DNA from: Bacteroidaceae bacterium
GTDB lineage: Bacteria; Bacteroidota; Bacteroidia; Bacteroidales; Bacteroidaceae
Direction: 5' to 3'
Assembly (NCBI GenBank): GCA_024684455.1
Contig: JAIKWU010000037.1
Span: 1 to 32,721, forward strand
DNA length: 32,721 nucleotides
A model generated the notes under the pieces. That model was given only the letters and a program-made list of their open reading frames with translations. It was not told the DNA's origin and made no database searches. Positions 22,796 to 31,100 of this stretch are shown piece by piece. A program made the translations under genes and the position numbers. Numbering within the stretch: position 1 is the stretch's first letter; each line of letters opens with the position of its first letter.

Positions 22796-23503
22796 ATGAA
22801 CAGAAAGCATCTCCTCTATCTTCTATGGATACTCCCCTCTTTGGGAGGGGTAGGAGGAGGTTTGCTGTCCTGCACCTCCAACGATCACCACTACGCCCCA
22901 GCCATCGTAGAGCGTGACTCACTGCCCGTGCTCAGGAGCATCGGTGTCTCTACCCTCATCTCCGACTCAGGCATCATACGCTACCGCATCATCAGCGAAG
23001 ACTGGTACATCTACGACCGAAAGCAGCCCACCTACTGGTCGTTTGAAAAAGGGCTCTTCGTCGAGAAATTCGATGAAAACTACCACGTCGAAGCCTTCAT
23101 CAACTGCGACACCGCCTACTACTTCGACCAACTCGGGCTGTGGGAACTCCGCGGACGTGTTGTTGTCAAGAACCTGAAGGACGAAACCTTCAAAACCTCG
23201 CTCCTCTACTGGAGCACTACAGAACACCGTATCTACTCGCCTGCCTACATGAAGATACAAGGCATCGAGCAAGAACTCGACGGATACGACTTCTCCTCTA
23301 ACGAACAGATGACCGAATATCGCATCCATGCAGCCAGCGGAGCCTTCCCCACCGACGAGGAAGACAAACCTCATCCCGAATCGCGCCCCATGGAAGCGCC
23401 TAACGACACCACCAGCGTCAACAGTCAACCTGCCATCGGCATCCCGCCTGTCCGAAACAACACTCCCCTGCAACGTCCTCGTCCCCCACAGCGATTAAAG
23501 TGA
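22796..23503 (+). CDS. lptC: LPS export periplasmic lipoprotein LptC
   Basis: A 235-residue lipoprotein. The N-terminus MNRKHLLYLLWILPSLGGVGGGLLSC gives a lipobox LLSC with Cys26 as the lipidated residue; Bacteroidetes LptC proteins are often lipoproteins, unlike the E. coli form with a membrane helix. The body has the LptC beta-jellyroll: VLRSIGVSTLISDSGIIRYRIISEDWYIYD, then WSFEKGLFVEKFDENYHVEAFINCDTAYYFDQLGLWELRGRVVVKN, and a repeat of similar strands to about residue 190. LptC takes lipopolysaccharide from the LptB/F/G machine and passes it along the periplasmic bridge to LptD. The last 40 residues (PHPESRP to PRPPQRLK) are proline-rich and probably disordered. Residues 12-23 of the signal peptide come from the same DNA repeat as in the preceding gene. 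Confidence 0.87.
   Translation: MNRKHLLYLLWILPSLGGVGGGLLSCTSNDHHYAPAIVERDSLPVLRSIGVSTLISDSGIIRYRIISEDWYIYDRKQPTYWSFEKGLFVEKFDENYHVEAFINCDTAYYFDQLGLWELRGRVVVKNLKDETFKTSLLYWSTTEHRIYSPAYMKIQGIEQELDGYDFSSNEQMTEYRIHAASGAFPTDEEDKPHPESRPMEAPNDTTSVNSQPAIGIPPVRNNTPLQRPRPPQRLK
22831..22864 (+). repeat. CTCCC/GGGAGG repeat within the lptC signal peptide
   Basis: ACTCCCCTCTTTGGGAGGGG followed by TAGGAGGAGG. It begins 35 nt after the ATG, the same offset and frame as in the preceding gene, and encodes ILPSLGGVGGGLL. Confidence 0.8.
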
Positions 23504-23646
23504 GACACTTCTGTGTCAAAAAAACACCTAAGCGGACGTGTATTTATTCCACGTAGAGAATGTCATTTTTGTCACATTCCGACCGTCACACCCTCATTTT
23601 CTACAAAAAACCTGCAACGGATAGCGTGTATATCACATTTTTTTCG

Positions 23647-23654
23647 TAACTTTG
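23647..23654 (+). promoter_or_regulatory. Possible -7 box for the PpiD-like gene
   Basis: TAACTTTG lies 78 bp before the ATG, in a 228-bp gap that otherwise shows nothing recognisable. No TTTG is seen at the -33 position, so the call is weak. Confidence 0.4.
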
Positions 23655-23731
23655 TGCGCTTTTATGGGCCTACCGCTCATAGTAAGCATGAAAGCAATCA
23701 AAAAAAACAACAATAAAATCAATCAAAAACA

Positions 23732-25894
23732 ATGGCAGTATTACAAAAAATCAGAAATCGTGGCGTCTTGCTCGTTTCTGCAATCGCCATCGCCCTGTTC
23801 CTCTTCGTGATAGGAGACTTGCTCAGAGGCGGTGAAGGCCTGATGAATCAGGCAAAACAAACCGTGGGTGAGGTCGGCGGCACGTCGGTCAGCATCCAAG
23901 ATTATCAGTCACTGTTTGAGGAGTTCCAGATTTGGCAGGAAATCGCTCAGCAGAAGACATCCTCGTCAGAGGACGACAACAACCAACTGAAAGACATGGC
24001 CTGGCAGACCTACGTACAGAACAAACTCATCGAGGCTGAATGCGAGAAACTGGGTCTGACGGTGACCGACGCCGAGGTAGCCGACATGATTCGTCTGGGT
24101 GCCAGTCCATTGCTACAGGTGCCCGTATTTGCCAACCAGCAGACGGGGCGTTTCGACTATGCCCAACTGAACATGTTCCTCACGGAATATCAGAAACTGA
24201 AGGACGGCGGACAGCAGGTGCCGGAGACTTACGAAAAGATTTACAAGTACTATATGTTCGCCCAGAAGCAGATGCGCAGCCAGGCTCTGGCGGGCAAGTA
24301 TCAGGCTCTGCTCTCGGGTTGCATCCTGTCGAACCCCGTGGAGGCGAAGATGGCTTTCGACGCTCGTTCGGAAGAGAGCGACATCCTGCTGGTGAGCCTG
24401 CCGCTGAGTGCCGTGGCTGACGATAAAGTCAGCGTGAGCGACGACGAGGTCAAGGCCAAGTACAATGCCGACAAGGAAAAATACCGCCAGTATGTCGAGA
24501 CTCGCGACGCCAAGATGATTGACGTTGCTGTCACCGCCAGCGAGGCCGACCGCAAGGCTTTGGAGGAGGACATGCAGGAAATCTACAAGGCTCTGGCTGC
24601 TGCCACTGATGCCACCGAAGCGGGCAATGTGGTTCGCCAGAATGCTTCGCTCTATCCTTACTCCGACACCCAGAAGGAGAAGGATGCCTTCCCACAGATG
24701 ATTGCCAGCCATCTGGACGGCGACTCGACGGCGGTGGCTGTGGGACAGACGGCAAAGCCTACCTACGACGCCATGACCAACACGTACTGCACGTTCAAGG
24801 TGCTGGCGAAGGTCACGGAGCCCGACTCTGTTCTGTTCCGTCAACTGGCCGTCGTGGCTAATGACGAGAAGGAGGCGGATTCGAAGGCCGACAGCATTTT
24901 CAGCGCCCTCAGCACGGGTGCCGACTTCAAGGCTATGGCCAAGAAGTATAACCAGCAGGGTGACTCGACTTGGATCACTTCGGCTCAGTATCAGAACGCT
25001 GCCCTCGACGCCGACAACGCAGCCTTCGTCAATGCCCTGTACAGCATGAACCGCGGTGAGGTACGCAAACTGAAGTTCTCTAACGGCAATACTGTCATCC
25101 TGAAGGTGGAAGACCAGCGTCATCCCGTCACGAAGTACAACGTGGCTGCCATCATCAAGGAACTGCGTTTCTCCGACGACACCTACAGCAGCGAGTACAA
25201 TAAGTTCAGTTCGTTCATAGCCGCCAACCCGACCCTGGAGCAGATGGAGGCCAACGCCGAAAAGAACGGCTATGCCGTCCGTCCCATCAGCGACCTGAAC
25301 AGCGCCCAGCACAACATTTCTGGTATTCACAACACTCGTGATGCCGTAAAGTGGCTTTTTGATGATGCCAAGGTGAACGGCATTTCACAACTCTACGAAT
25401 GTGGCGACAACGACCACCTGCTCGTCGTGGCTCTCACTGGCATCAACCCCGAAGGCTACACGTCTGAAACGAAAGTGGCCGAGAGTATCAAGCAGGAACT
25501 CATCAATGAGAAGAAGATTGAGAAACTCATCGCCGACAACAAGAGCGTGAAGAGCATCGACGACGCCAAGCAGATTGAAGGCGCCGTGGCTGATACTGTC
25601 CGCCACATCACCTTCGCAGCCCCCACCTTTGTCAGTGCAACGATGAGCAGCGAGCCTGCTATCAGTTCGACCGTCAGCAAGACTGCGAAAGGCCAGTTTG
25701 CAGGTCCTGTGAAGGGCACCAACGGCGTATATATGTTCCAGGTGCTCGACAAGAAGCAGACCGAGGAGAAATACGACGAGAAAGGCGAAGTGGCACAGGC
25801 TGCCAACAGCAACTTCCGCTACGTATCGCAGAGCCTCCTCAACGACCTCTATATGAAGGCTAATGTGAAGGACCTCCGTTACAAGTTCTTCTAA
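23732..25894 (+). CDS. PpiD/SurA-like periplasmic peptidyl-prolyl isomerase
   Basis: A 720-residue protein anchored by one N-terminal helix (GVLLVSAIAIALFLFVIGDLL, about 11-31) with the rest in the periplasm. The SurA-type N-terminal chaperone domain follows (GEVGGTSVSIQDYQSLFEEFQIWQ, VQNKLIEAECEKLGLTVTDAEVADMI). A parvulin (PPIC) domain is recognisable around 365-470: DSVLFRQLAVVAND, the DSIFSALSTGADFKAMAKKYNQQGDSTWI segment, and MNRGEVRKLKFSNGNTVILKVEDQ. A second, less conserved region lies near 515-680. PpiD-like proteins help newly secreted proteins fold and feed outer-membrane assembly, in keeping with the barrel and Lpt genes around it. Many parvulin repeats in this family are inactive, so isomerase activity is not assured. 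It ends at a strong bidirectional hairpin. Confidence 0.87.
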   Translation: MAVLQKIRNRGVLLVSAIAIALFLFVIGDLLRGGEGLMNQAKQTVGEVGGTSVSIQDYQSLFEEFQIWQEIAQQKTSSSEDDNNQLKDMAWQTYVQNKLIEAECEKLGLTVTDAEVADMIRLGASPLLQVPVFANQQTGRFDYAQLNMFLTEYQKLKDGGQQVPETYEKIYKYYMFAQKQMRSQALAGKYQALLSGCILSNPVEAKMAFDARSEESDILLVSLPLSAVADDKVSVSDDEVKAKYNADKEKYRQYVETRDAKMIDVAVTASEADRKALEEDMQEIYKALAAATDATEAGNVVRQNASLYPYSDTQKEKDAFPQMIASHLDGDSTAVAVGQTAKPTYDAMTNTYCTFKVLAKVTEPDSVLFRQLAVVANDEKEADSKADSIFSALSTGADFKAMAKKYNQQGDSTWITSAQYQNAALDADNAAFVNALYSMNRGEVRKLKFSNGNTVILKVEDQRHPVTKYNVAAIIKELRFSDDTYSSEYNKFSSFIAANPTLEQMEANAEKNGYAVRPISDLNSAQHNISGIHNTRDAVKWLFDDAKVNGISQLYECGDNDHLLVVALTGINPEGYTSETKVAESIKQELINEKKIEKLIADNKSVKSIDDAKQIEGAVADTVRHITFAAPTFVSATMSSEPAISSTVSKTAKGQFAGPVKGTNGVYMFQVLDKKQTEEKYDEKGEVAQAANSNFRYVSQSLLNDLYMKANVKDLRYKFF

Positions 25895-25960
25895 CGAGCA
25901 AAGCCCACTTTCCTCCCCGAAGGAAAATGGGAAACATAAATACATATTCTACCCAAAAGA

Positions 25961-25993
25961 AACGCCCTGCAATGCTTCACATTGCAGGGCGTT
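25961..25993. terminator. Bidirectional terminator
   Basis: A 14-bp perfect stem, AACGCCCTGCAATG (25961-25974) with CATTGCAGGGCGTT (25980-25993), and a 5-nt loop. It lies between convergent genes. U-rich text follows on both strands (GTTATTT on plus, TTTCTTTT on minus), so it can serve both. Confidence 0.88.
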
Positions 25994-26011
25994 GTTATTT
26001 GTAGTCCCATC

Positions 26012-26043
26012 CACTCCACCCGACTAGGGGGCTGAGGAGGGAT
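26012..26043 (+). repeat. Possible degenerate CTCCC/GGGAGG repeat
   Basis: CTCCACCCGACTAGGGGGCT, then GAGGAGGGA. It shares the general plan (C-rich arm, G-rich arm, second GGAGG arm) with the copies at 21469 and 22831 but is less alike. It lies between the terminator and the DUF1573 gene stop. Confidence 0.35.
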
Positions 26044-26046
26044 TCC

Positions 26047-27111
26047 CTACTCATAGACCACGTCGATGGTCTCCTTCACGTGCTCACTGTCGTTGGTGAT
26101 GAGGAGGACACGAGGCAGCGACTTGGCTGTTTTCAGATACTTGGCCAGCAGCACGATGTCCATGGTGATGGTTTCGCCAGGCACGATGTCACGCTTTGGC
26201 ATGGACACCTGTATGGCGTTGTTGAAGACGTGAACAGCACTGATGCGGAGGATGCCGCTGCCTGTGTTGGATATGGCGACACGGCCCTTCAGTTTCGACT
26301 TCTTGCCGAGCCGTCCCAGGTTCAGTTCTTGCGTAGAAAGATGGAGAGACGGACGGTTCAGTTCCGAGGCGAAAGCACTGGCATCGGGAAGCAGTACGGA
26401 GGAGAGGACGATTTCGTTCTCGCTGCCCACTTTGTCCCCACTATAGCGCGCCAGATAGACACTCGTCTGGTTCAGGCCGTCGTTGTGCAAACCGTCGCTG
26501 TGGAGCGTAAGGTCTATGAATCCACGGCGTCCACGGGCCAGCATCTCAGGCTTATAAACCGCCGTGACGTAGGAAGGCAGGTGCATAAGTTGCGGAGTGA
26601 ACACCTCTTTCGAGTCGTTCCAGATTTCGATGCGTGCCGTAGCAGAGTCGCCACGATGCACGTCAGAAAACTCCACATAGTTGGTACTGAGCCCGATGTC
26701 ACCGATACGTGCGGGATAGAGTTCAGCAGCCGTACGGCGCTCGCCCGTGCTTACCACACCCTTCATACGCAGGCGCATAGGTTCCTCATTGGCATTGGTC
26801 TTTACGAGGATGATGCGGTCGAAATGGCCGAGTAGGTTGGCATCGTAAGTCACGGTGATGCTACCTTCCTCGCCCTTCTCCAGTGTCCGCTGTGTCCATG
26901 TTGGCTGCAAACATCCGCAACCTGCATCCACGGCCTCAATACGCAACGGCACACGGTCCTTGTTCTTGAACTTGAACGTCGCACTGACAGGCTTGTGCCA
27001 CAGCGTCGAGCCAACATTGATGGTGGTCTGGGCGAACGATGCCTTCTGTGCGAAGGAAGTTAACAGCGAACAGTTAAATGTAAAGATAAAGCATAGAAAA
27101 AACTGTCTCAT
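26047..27111 (-). CDS. Exported DUF1573-domain protein
   Basis: A 354-residue secreted protein. The signal peptide (MRQFFLCFIFTFNCSLLTSFAQ) is followed by a DUF1573 Ig-like domain with the family's cysteine motif GCGC (64-67) in VDAGCGCLQPTW. Two further Ig-like repeats follow: about 140-235 (VEFSDVHRGDSATARIEIWNDS) and about 245-354 (LNLGRLGKKSKLKGRVAISNTGSGILRISAVH). DUF1573 proteins are widespread in Bacteroidetes, have ASPM/SPD-2/Hydin-like folds and no settled function; a periplasmic or surface structural role is plausible. It lies 6 bp after the MBL hydrolase gene and closes the four-gene minus-strand operon. Confidence 0.84.
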   Translation of the reverse strand: MRQFFLCFIFTFNCSLLTSFAQKASFAQTTINVGSTLWHKPVSATFKFKNKDRVPLRIEAVDAGCGCLQPTWTQRTLEKGEEGSITVTYDANLLGHFDRIILVKTNANEEPMRLRMKGVVSTGERRTAAELYPARIGDIGLSTNYVEFSDVHRGDSATARIEIWNDSKEVFTPQLMHLPSYVTAVYKPEMLARGRRGFIDLTLHSDGLHNDGLNQTSVYLARYSGDKVGSENEIVLSSVLLPDASAFASELNRPSLHLSTQELNLGRLGKKSKLKGRVAISNTGSGILRISAVHVFNNAIQVSMPKRDIVPGETITMDIVLLAKYLKTAKSLPRVLLITNDSEHVKETIDVVYE

Positions 27112-27117
27112 AAGCCT

Positions 27118-27912
27118 TTATTCATTGTTAATTATAATTTGCTCATTATCGTAGGCGAGATGAACATGCTGCGGCAGCCACTGCTCCTCGACGGCATGGG
27201 GACGAATGTGGTGTGACATGTGGATGAGCCAGGCTTCAGGACAGCCCAAACGCTCAGTGAAACGAACAGCATCCTCCAACGTCTGGTGCGACATGTGGGG
27301 CTCATGGCGCAGGCCGTTCACCACCATCTTCTTCACACCCTTCAGCAGTGCCACATCCTCATCGGGCATCATCAGCATATCGGTAATATAGGCGAAGTCG
27401 CCGATGCGAAAACCGAGGATGGGCAACTTGCCGTGCATCACACGCAGAGGCAGGACTTCCACACCTCCGATGTGCACTGGCACATGCGCCTTCATCTCTT
27501 CCAAATCAATCGACGGCACTCCTGGATAACGCTTTTCCTTCGGCGTGAAGCAGTAGGGAATGCGCTGACGCAGATGGTCGGCTGTGTAAGGCTCGGCATA
27601 GACCACCACATCGCCGAAGATGCTGAAGGGACGCAGGTCGTCCAAGCCTCCGACATGGTCATAATGCTCATGCGTGATGAGAATGGCATCGAGCCGTTTG
27701 AAATCGACACGGAGCATCTGTTCACGGAAGTCTGGCCCACAGTCAATCAAGATGCGACGCACACCGTCGGCAGCCGTCACGTCTTCTGCCTCGATGAGTG
27801 CACTGCAACGCAGTCGTCGGTCGCGCGGGTCGGTACTCGTGCAGACCATGCAGCGGCAACCGATTTGGGGTACGCCTGTCGAGGTTCCTGTGCCTAATAA
27901 AGTGACTTTCAT
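27118..27912 (-). CDS. Metallo-beta-lactamase-fold hydrolase (PhnP-like)
   Basis: A 264-residue cytoplasmic enzyme with the metal-binding motif HEHYDH (81-86) and downstream ligands near VMHGKLPILGFRIGDFAYITD and the C-terminal HMSHH. The N-terminus MKVTLLGTGTSTGVPQIGCRCMVC, with cysteines at 19, 21 and 24, is the signature of the PhnP-like branch, which includes phosphoribosyl cyclic phosphate phosphodiesterase and related phosphodiesterases. The true substrate is unknown; no phosphonate genes are nearby. I take the ATG at 27912; the codon before it is a TTG that directly follows the murB stop. It sits between murB and the DUF1573 gene in a tight operon. Confidence 0.88.
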   Translation of the reverse strand: MKVTLLGTGTSTGVPQIGCRCMVCTSTDPRDRRLRCSALIEAEDVTAADGVRRILIDCGPDFREQMLRVDFKRLDAILITHEHYDHVGGLDDLRPFSIFGDVVVYAEPYTADHLRQRIPYCFTPKEKRYPGVPSIDLEEMKAHVPVHIGGVEVLPLRVMHGKLPILGFRIGDFAYITDMLMMPDEDVALLKGVKKMVVNGLRHEPHMSHQTLEDAVRFTERLGCPEAWLIHMSHHIRPHAVEEQWLPQHVHLAYDNEQIIINNE

Positions 27913-27915
27913 CAA

Positions 27916-28908
27916 TTAGCCTATGACATTAACTTCTGGATGAATGCTGATGCCGAATTTTTGCTGGACAGCCGCACAGACCGCCTCACTCAGCCGCAGG
28001 ACGTCCTCGCCGGTCGCACCGCCACGATTCACCAACACGAGTGCCTGGCGGTCGTGGACGGCAGCAGGCCCCAGCGCACGGCCTTTCCATCCGCTCTGCT
28101 CGATGAGCCATCCTGCAGGTATCTTCACACCATTATCAACTTCGTAGAATGGCATTGCGGGATAAGTCTGCCGCAATGCCTCAAACTGCTCACGCGGCAC
28201 GACGGGATTGACGAAGAAACTGCCTGCATTGCCCATAACAACAGGATCTGGCAGTTTTTCACGACGTACACGGATGATGACCTCGCGCACAGCCTCTGCC
28301 GTCGTGTCACCCTCAAGATGAGCACGAATGTTGCCGTAGTCGAGATGCGGTACAAATGTCGTCGAGAGGCGGTACTGGACGTGGGTCACAGCATAGCGGC
28401 CCCGCCACTCCTGCTTGAAGATGCTGCTGCGATAGGCATAGCGACACGTTGCATTGTCAAACACACACACCTCGCCGCTCTGCAAATCCACACACTCCAC
28501 GCGCTCTATCAGGTCCTTCACTTCCACACCGTAGGCACCAATGTTCTGCACGGCACTGGCACCGACTTCGCCAGGAATCAGCGACAGGTTCTCAGCACCG
28601 TACCAACCTCGGCGCAAAGCCTCAGCCACAAAATCATCCCACACCATACCTGCTCCCACACGAACGAGCACGCTACGTACATCTGCTTCCATCACCTCAA
28701 TGCCAAGAATCCGGCTGTGCAAGACGATGCCGTCGAAGTCGCGCGTAAACAGCAGATTGCTGCCTCCGCCGATATGCAACACACGCCTGCCGTCAAGCCT
28801 CGGAACGAGGTTCTGCAAGTCAGCCACGCTGTCGTACTCCACATATTCTTCCGCTTTCACAGAAATAGAGAACGTATTGGGAATCTGTGTGTTAAAAGTC
28901 GATTTCAT
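27916..28908 (-). CDS. murB: UDP-N-acetylenolpyruvoylglucosamine reductase
   Basis: A 330-residue cytoplasmic flavoprotein that uses NADPH to reduce UDP-GlcNAc-enolpyruvate to UDP-MurNAc, the second committed step of peptidoglycan synthesis. Visible: the FAD-binding segment [11 protein letters not shown] (44-54), [24 protein letters not shown] (111-134), YRSSIFK (159-165), the proton-donor Ser230 in [23 protein letters not shown] (264-276) and Glu325 near the C-terminus. The layout with the Tyr-bearing loop is that of type I MurB. I start at the ATG at 28908 ([13 protein letters not shown]); the frame extends six codons upstream but those add nothing conserved. The start overlaps the end of the DUF4348 gene by 17 bp, and the MBL gene follows after 3 bp. 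Confidence 0.95.
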   Translation of the reverse strand: MKSTFNTQIPNTFSISVKAEEYVEYDSVADLQNLVPRLDGRRVLHIGGGSNLLFTRDFDGIVLHSRILGIEVMEADVRSVLVRVGAGMVWDDFVAEALRRGWYGAENLSLIPGEVGASAVQNIGAYGVEVKDLIERVECVDLQSGEVCVFDNATCRYAYRSSIFKQEWRGRYAVTHVQYRLSTTFVPHLDYGNIRAHLEGDTTAEAVREVIIRVRREKLPDPVVMGNAGSFFVNPVVPREQFEALRQTYPAMPFYEVDNGVKIPAGWLIEQSGWKGRALGPAAVHDRQALVLVNRGGATGEDVLRLSEAVCAAVQQKFGISIHPEVNVIG

Positions 28909-29743
28909 AGAGTCTCCACCGACCATCAGTATGGTCGAATTTATACTTTACAAAGAGTCCGTTACTGGCACCTTCCATCAGCAGAATCTTACGATTTTCG
29001 CTCAGCGACGTCTGGCCATAATCAATAGCAGTCATCACCTCCGTCGGCAATGGCATCTGGTCACGAAACTCGGGCCACTCACCCTCAGTGAGTTCCGTCT
29101 CACCCCCCATATCGTCGTCCTCCGCCTCGCTCACCAGCCGCAGGGGGAACACGATGGACTCGCGCTGATAGAGCGTATCGTTCACAAACTTTCCGAAGAA
29201 CGTAAGAAACGATGCCTGAGGCGTGGCTCCCACCGCCTTCGTGTCGTAGCCCGTCAGCATCCACTTACCCTGGACTCGCTGAAAATGATAGCGGTCGGTC
29301 GTCTGTGCCTTCAGGTAAATCCGCTCGACGGCCACGCTGTTCAGCGACGTATCGTTCTGCACAGCCAGGTCTGTCTCACGGTCGTAGATAGAGGCGTAGA
29401 ACTCCTGCGAGGCAAAAGGCTCACGTTCCTGGAAGTCGGCCTTCGTCATAGCCTCGCCGCCTTCGTCCAGGCTCTTGAGCGGAAAAGCCACACGCTGCTG
29501 CTGATAGCGGCTGTCGGTCGTGAAGGCGTAGAAGAAGTCGGCAAACAGCATGTCCGCCGACTCGGGCTCAGGCTCGTCGTCATAGAGCATCAGGCTGTCC
29601 GAAGGCTCGTCAGCCACCACCGCCAGCGTGTCCGTTTGCATCTCTTCAATGTCGGCAGGTCTGCCGTGACACGCCGTCAGCAACAGCACAAGCCACCCGA
29701 TTACAGACAGGGATATATACTTTTCGTGTCTCAAAAACACCAT
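28892..29743 (-). CDS. DUF4348-type lipoprotein
   Basis: A 283-residue exported lipoprotein: basic start, a hydrophobic stretch ([13 protein letters not shown]) and a lipobox LTAC with Cys25 as the modified residue. A short acidic linker (about 30-65, rich in Asp, Glu and Ser) follows. The body has two similar blocks, [30 protein letters not shown] (about 67-96) and [32 protein letters not shown] (about 177-208), which suggests an internal duplication. This pattern matches what I recall of DUF4348, a Bacteroidetes family with no known function. It is first in the operon with murB and has a -7 box at 29763-29770, giving a leader of only about 15 nt. Confidence 0.75.
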   Translation of the reverse strand: MVFLRHEKYISLSVIGWLVLLLTACHGRPADIEEMQTDTLAVVADEPSDSLMLYDDEPEPESADMLFADFFYAFTTDSRYQQQRVAFPLKSLDEGGEAMTKADFQEREPFASQEFYASIYDRETDLAVQNDTSLNSVAVERIYLKAQTTDRYHFQRVQGKWMLTGYDTKAVGATPQASFLTFFGKFVNDTLYQRESIVFPLRLVSEAEDDDMGGETELTEGEWPEFRDQMPLPTEVMTAIDYGQTSLSENRKILLMEGASNGLFVKYKFDHTDGRWRLYEIDF

Positions 29744-29762
29744 GATTCTGCTTAATTTGCTA

Positions 29763-29770
29763 CAAAGTTA
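29763..29770 (-). promoter_or_regulatory. -7 box for the DUF4348-murB operon
   Basis: TAACTTTG on the minus strand, 20 bp before the ATG. No TTTG is present at the expected -33 position. Confidence 0.5.
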
Positions 29771-29813
29771 CGCTTTCTTTTTCACTTATGCACTAATTTT
29801 TCACAAAAATGCT

Positions 29814-29821
29814 TAACTTTG
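29814..29821 (+). promoter_or_regulatory. -7 box for pheS
   Basis: TAACTTTG on the plus strand. The -33 region is only T-rich. If this is the promoter, transcription starts near 29828 and the palindrome array at 29848-29935 becomes part of the pheS leader. Confidence 0.5.
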
Positions 29822-29847
29822 CAGTCAAGTTTAACGCAATCCAGATA

Positions 29848-29935
29848 TAACGCTAAGCACTTGGCGTAATCACGCTAAGTACTTGGCGTGAAAACGCTAA
29901 GCACTTAGAGGAAAAATTCCAAGTACTCAGAACGG
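29848..29935. repeat. Array of four near-palindromes with exact 22-bp period
   Basis: Units based on CGCTAAGYACTTGGCG are centred at 29858.5, 29880.5, 29902.5 and 29924.5, again exactly 22 bp apart. Central dinucleotides are CA, TA, CA and TA. The last unit is the most degenerate. It belongs to the same family as the array at 14208-14317 and also lies between divergent genes. As RNA each unit could fold into a 6-bp stem with a tetraloop. Confidence 0.88.
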
Positions 29936-29959
29936 AAACCAAACTTAATACAAAATACA

Positions 29960-30979
29960 ATGTTAGAACGTATCAAACAGATGCTCGCCGAAGTCGATTC
30001 GCTCCAGGCCAAGACCGCCGAGGAAGTGGAGGCTCTGCGCATCAAATACCTGAGCAAGAAGGGTGAAATCACAGCGTTGATGAACGACTTCCGCCTTGTG
30101 CCTGCCGACCAGAAGAAACAGGTCGGCATCGCCATCAACGAACTGAAGAACAAGGCATTGGAACGCATCAACGGCCTGAAGGCCGCCTGTGCCACACAGG
30201 ACACCGAGCAGGACGACCTCGACCTCACCCGCACGGCCTACCCCATCCCCCTCGGCACACGTCATCCGCTCACGCTGGTGAAGAACGAAATCATCGACAT
30301 CTTCTCACGTCTCGGATTCTCGCTTGCCGAAGGTCCCGAAGTGGAGGACGACTGGCACGTGTTCTCATCGATGAACTTCCCCGACGACCATCCTGCCCGC
30401 GACATGCAGGACACCTTCTTCGTCGAAAGCCATCCCGACATCATCCTGCGCACCCACACCTCCAGCGTGCAGGCCCGTGTGATGGAACGCACACAGCCCC
30501 CCATCCGCGTAATCTGCCCAGGCCGCGTCTATCGAAACGAAGCCATTAGCGCACGTGCCCACTGCTTCTTCCACCAGGTTGAGGGACTGTATGTCGATAA
30601 GGATGTCTCCTTCACCGACCTCAAACAAGTCCTGCTGCTCTTTGCCAAGGAGATGTTCGGCAACGACACCAAGATACGCCTGCGTCCCTCTTACTTCCCA
30701 TTCACAGAACCTTCGGCTGAGATGGACGTAAGTTGCACCATCTGCGGCGGAAAAGGCTGCTCCATGTGCAAAGGCTCAGGCTGGCTCGAAATCCTCGGCT
30801 GCGGCATGGTCCATCCCAACGTGCTCGAAGCCAACGGAATTGACTCCACGCAGTACAAGGGCTATGCCTTCGGCATGGGCATCGAGCGCATCGCCAACCT
30901 CAAGTATCAGGTCAAGGACCTCCGCCTCTTCTCAGAGAACGATGTCCGCTTCCTGAGAGAGTTTGAGGCTGCGAACTGA
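29960..30979 (+). CDS. pheS: Phenylalanine--tRNA ligase alpha subunit
   Basis: A 339-residue cytoplasmic class II aminoacyl-tRNA synthetase subunit; with PheT it charges tRNA-Phe. The N-terminal coiled coil (about 1-85, LAEVDSLQAKTAEEVEALRIKYLSKKGEITALM) contacts the tRNA. The catalytic domain follows: GTRHPLTLVKNEIIDIFSRLGF (about 98-119), GPEVEDDWHVFSSMNFPDDHPARDMQDTF (motif 1 region), RVYRNEAISARAHCFFHQVEG (motif 2, about 191-211) and GYAFGMGIERIANLKYQ (motif 3, about 308-324). A CTICGGKGCSMCKGSGWLEILGCGMVHP segment (about 260-287) has four cysteines, common in Bacteroidetes PheS. pheT is not adjacent. The gene is preceded by the four-unit palindrome array and ends at a strong terminator. 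Confidence 0.97.
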   Translation: MLERIKQMLAEVDSLQAKTAEEVEALRIKYLSKKGEITALMNDFRLVPADQKKQVGIAINELKNKALERINGLKAACATQDTEQDDLDLTRTAYPIPLGTRHPLTLVKNEIIDIFSRLGFSLAEGPEVEDDWHVFSSMNFPDDHPARDMQDTFFVESHPDIILRTHTSSVQARVMERTQPPIRVICPGRVYRNEAISARAHCFFHQVEGLYVDKDVSFTDLKQVLLLFAKEMFGNDTKIRLRPSYFPFTEPSAEMDVSCTICGGKGCSMCKGSGWLEILGCGMVHPNVLEANGIDSTQYKGYAFGMGIERIANLKYQVKDLRLFSENDVRFLREFEAAN

Positions 30980-31013
30980 GCCACGCATAACACGATTGTT
31001 TGTATAATCACGG

Positions 31014-31074
31014 ATTACACGGATTACACGAAATAATGACATCATGTCGTTCGTGTAATCCGTGTAATTTTTTT
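31014..31074 (+). terminator. Terminator after pheS
   Basis: An 18-bp perfect stem (31014-31031 with 31051-31068), built from ATTACACGGATTACACGA, a 19-nt loop with its own small GACAT/ATGTC pair, and seven T at 31068-31074. The left arm begins inside two tandem copies of CGGATTACAC. Confidence 0.88.
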
Positions 31075-31100
31075 GTGTGTAATCCCGAAGTGTACGCCTA

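Noticed and set aside
23513..23716. A 67-codon frame between lptC and the PpiD-like gene
   Set aside because: It spans the likely promoter region, has no good start context and no homology that I recognise.
24113..25330. A 405-codon minus-strand open frame opposite the PpiD-like gene
   Set aside because: It is a shadow of a well-supported gene and its translation shows no family features.
27940..29028. Long plus-strand frames opposite murB and the DUF4348 gene
   Set aside because: murB has all its motifs on the minus strand; the plus-strand translations are Thr/Ser/His-rich shadows.
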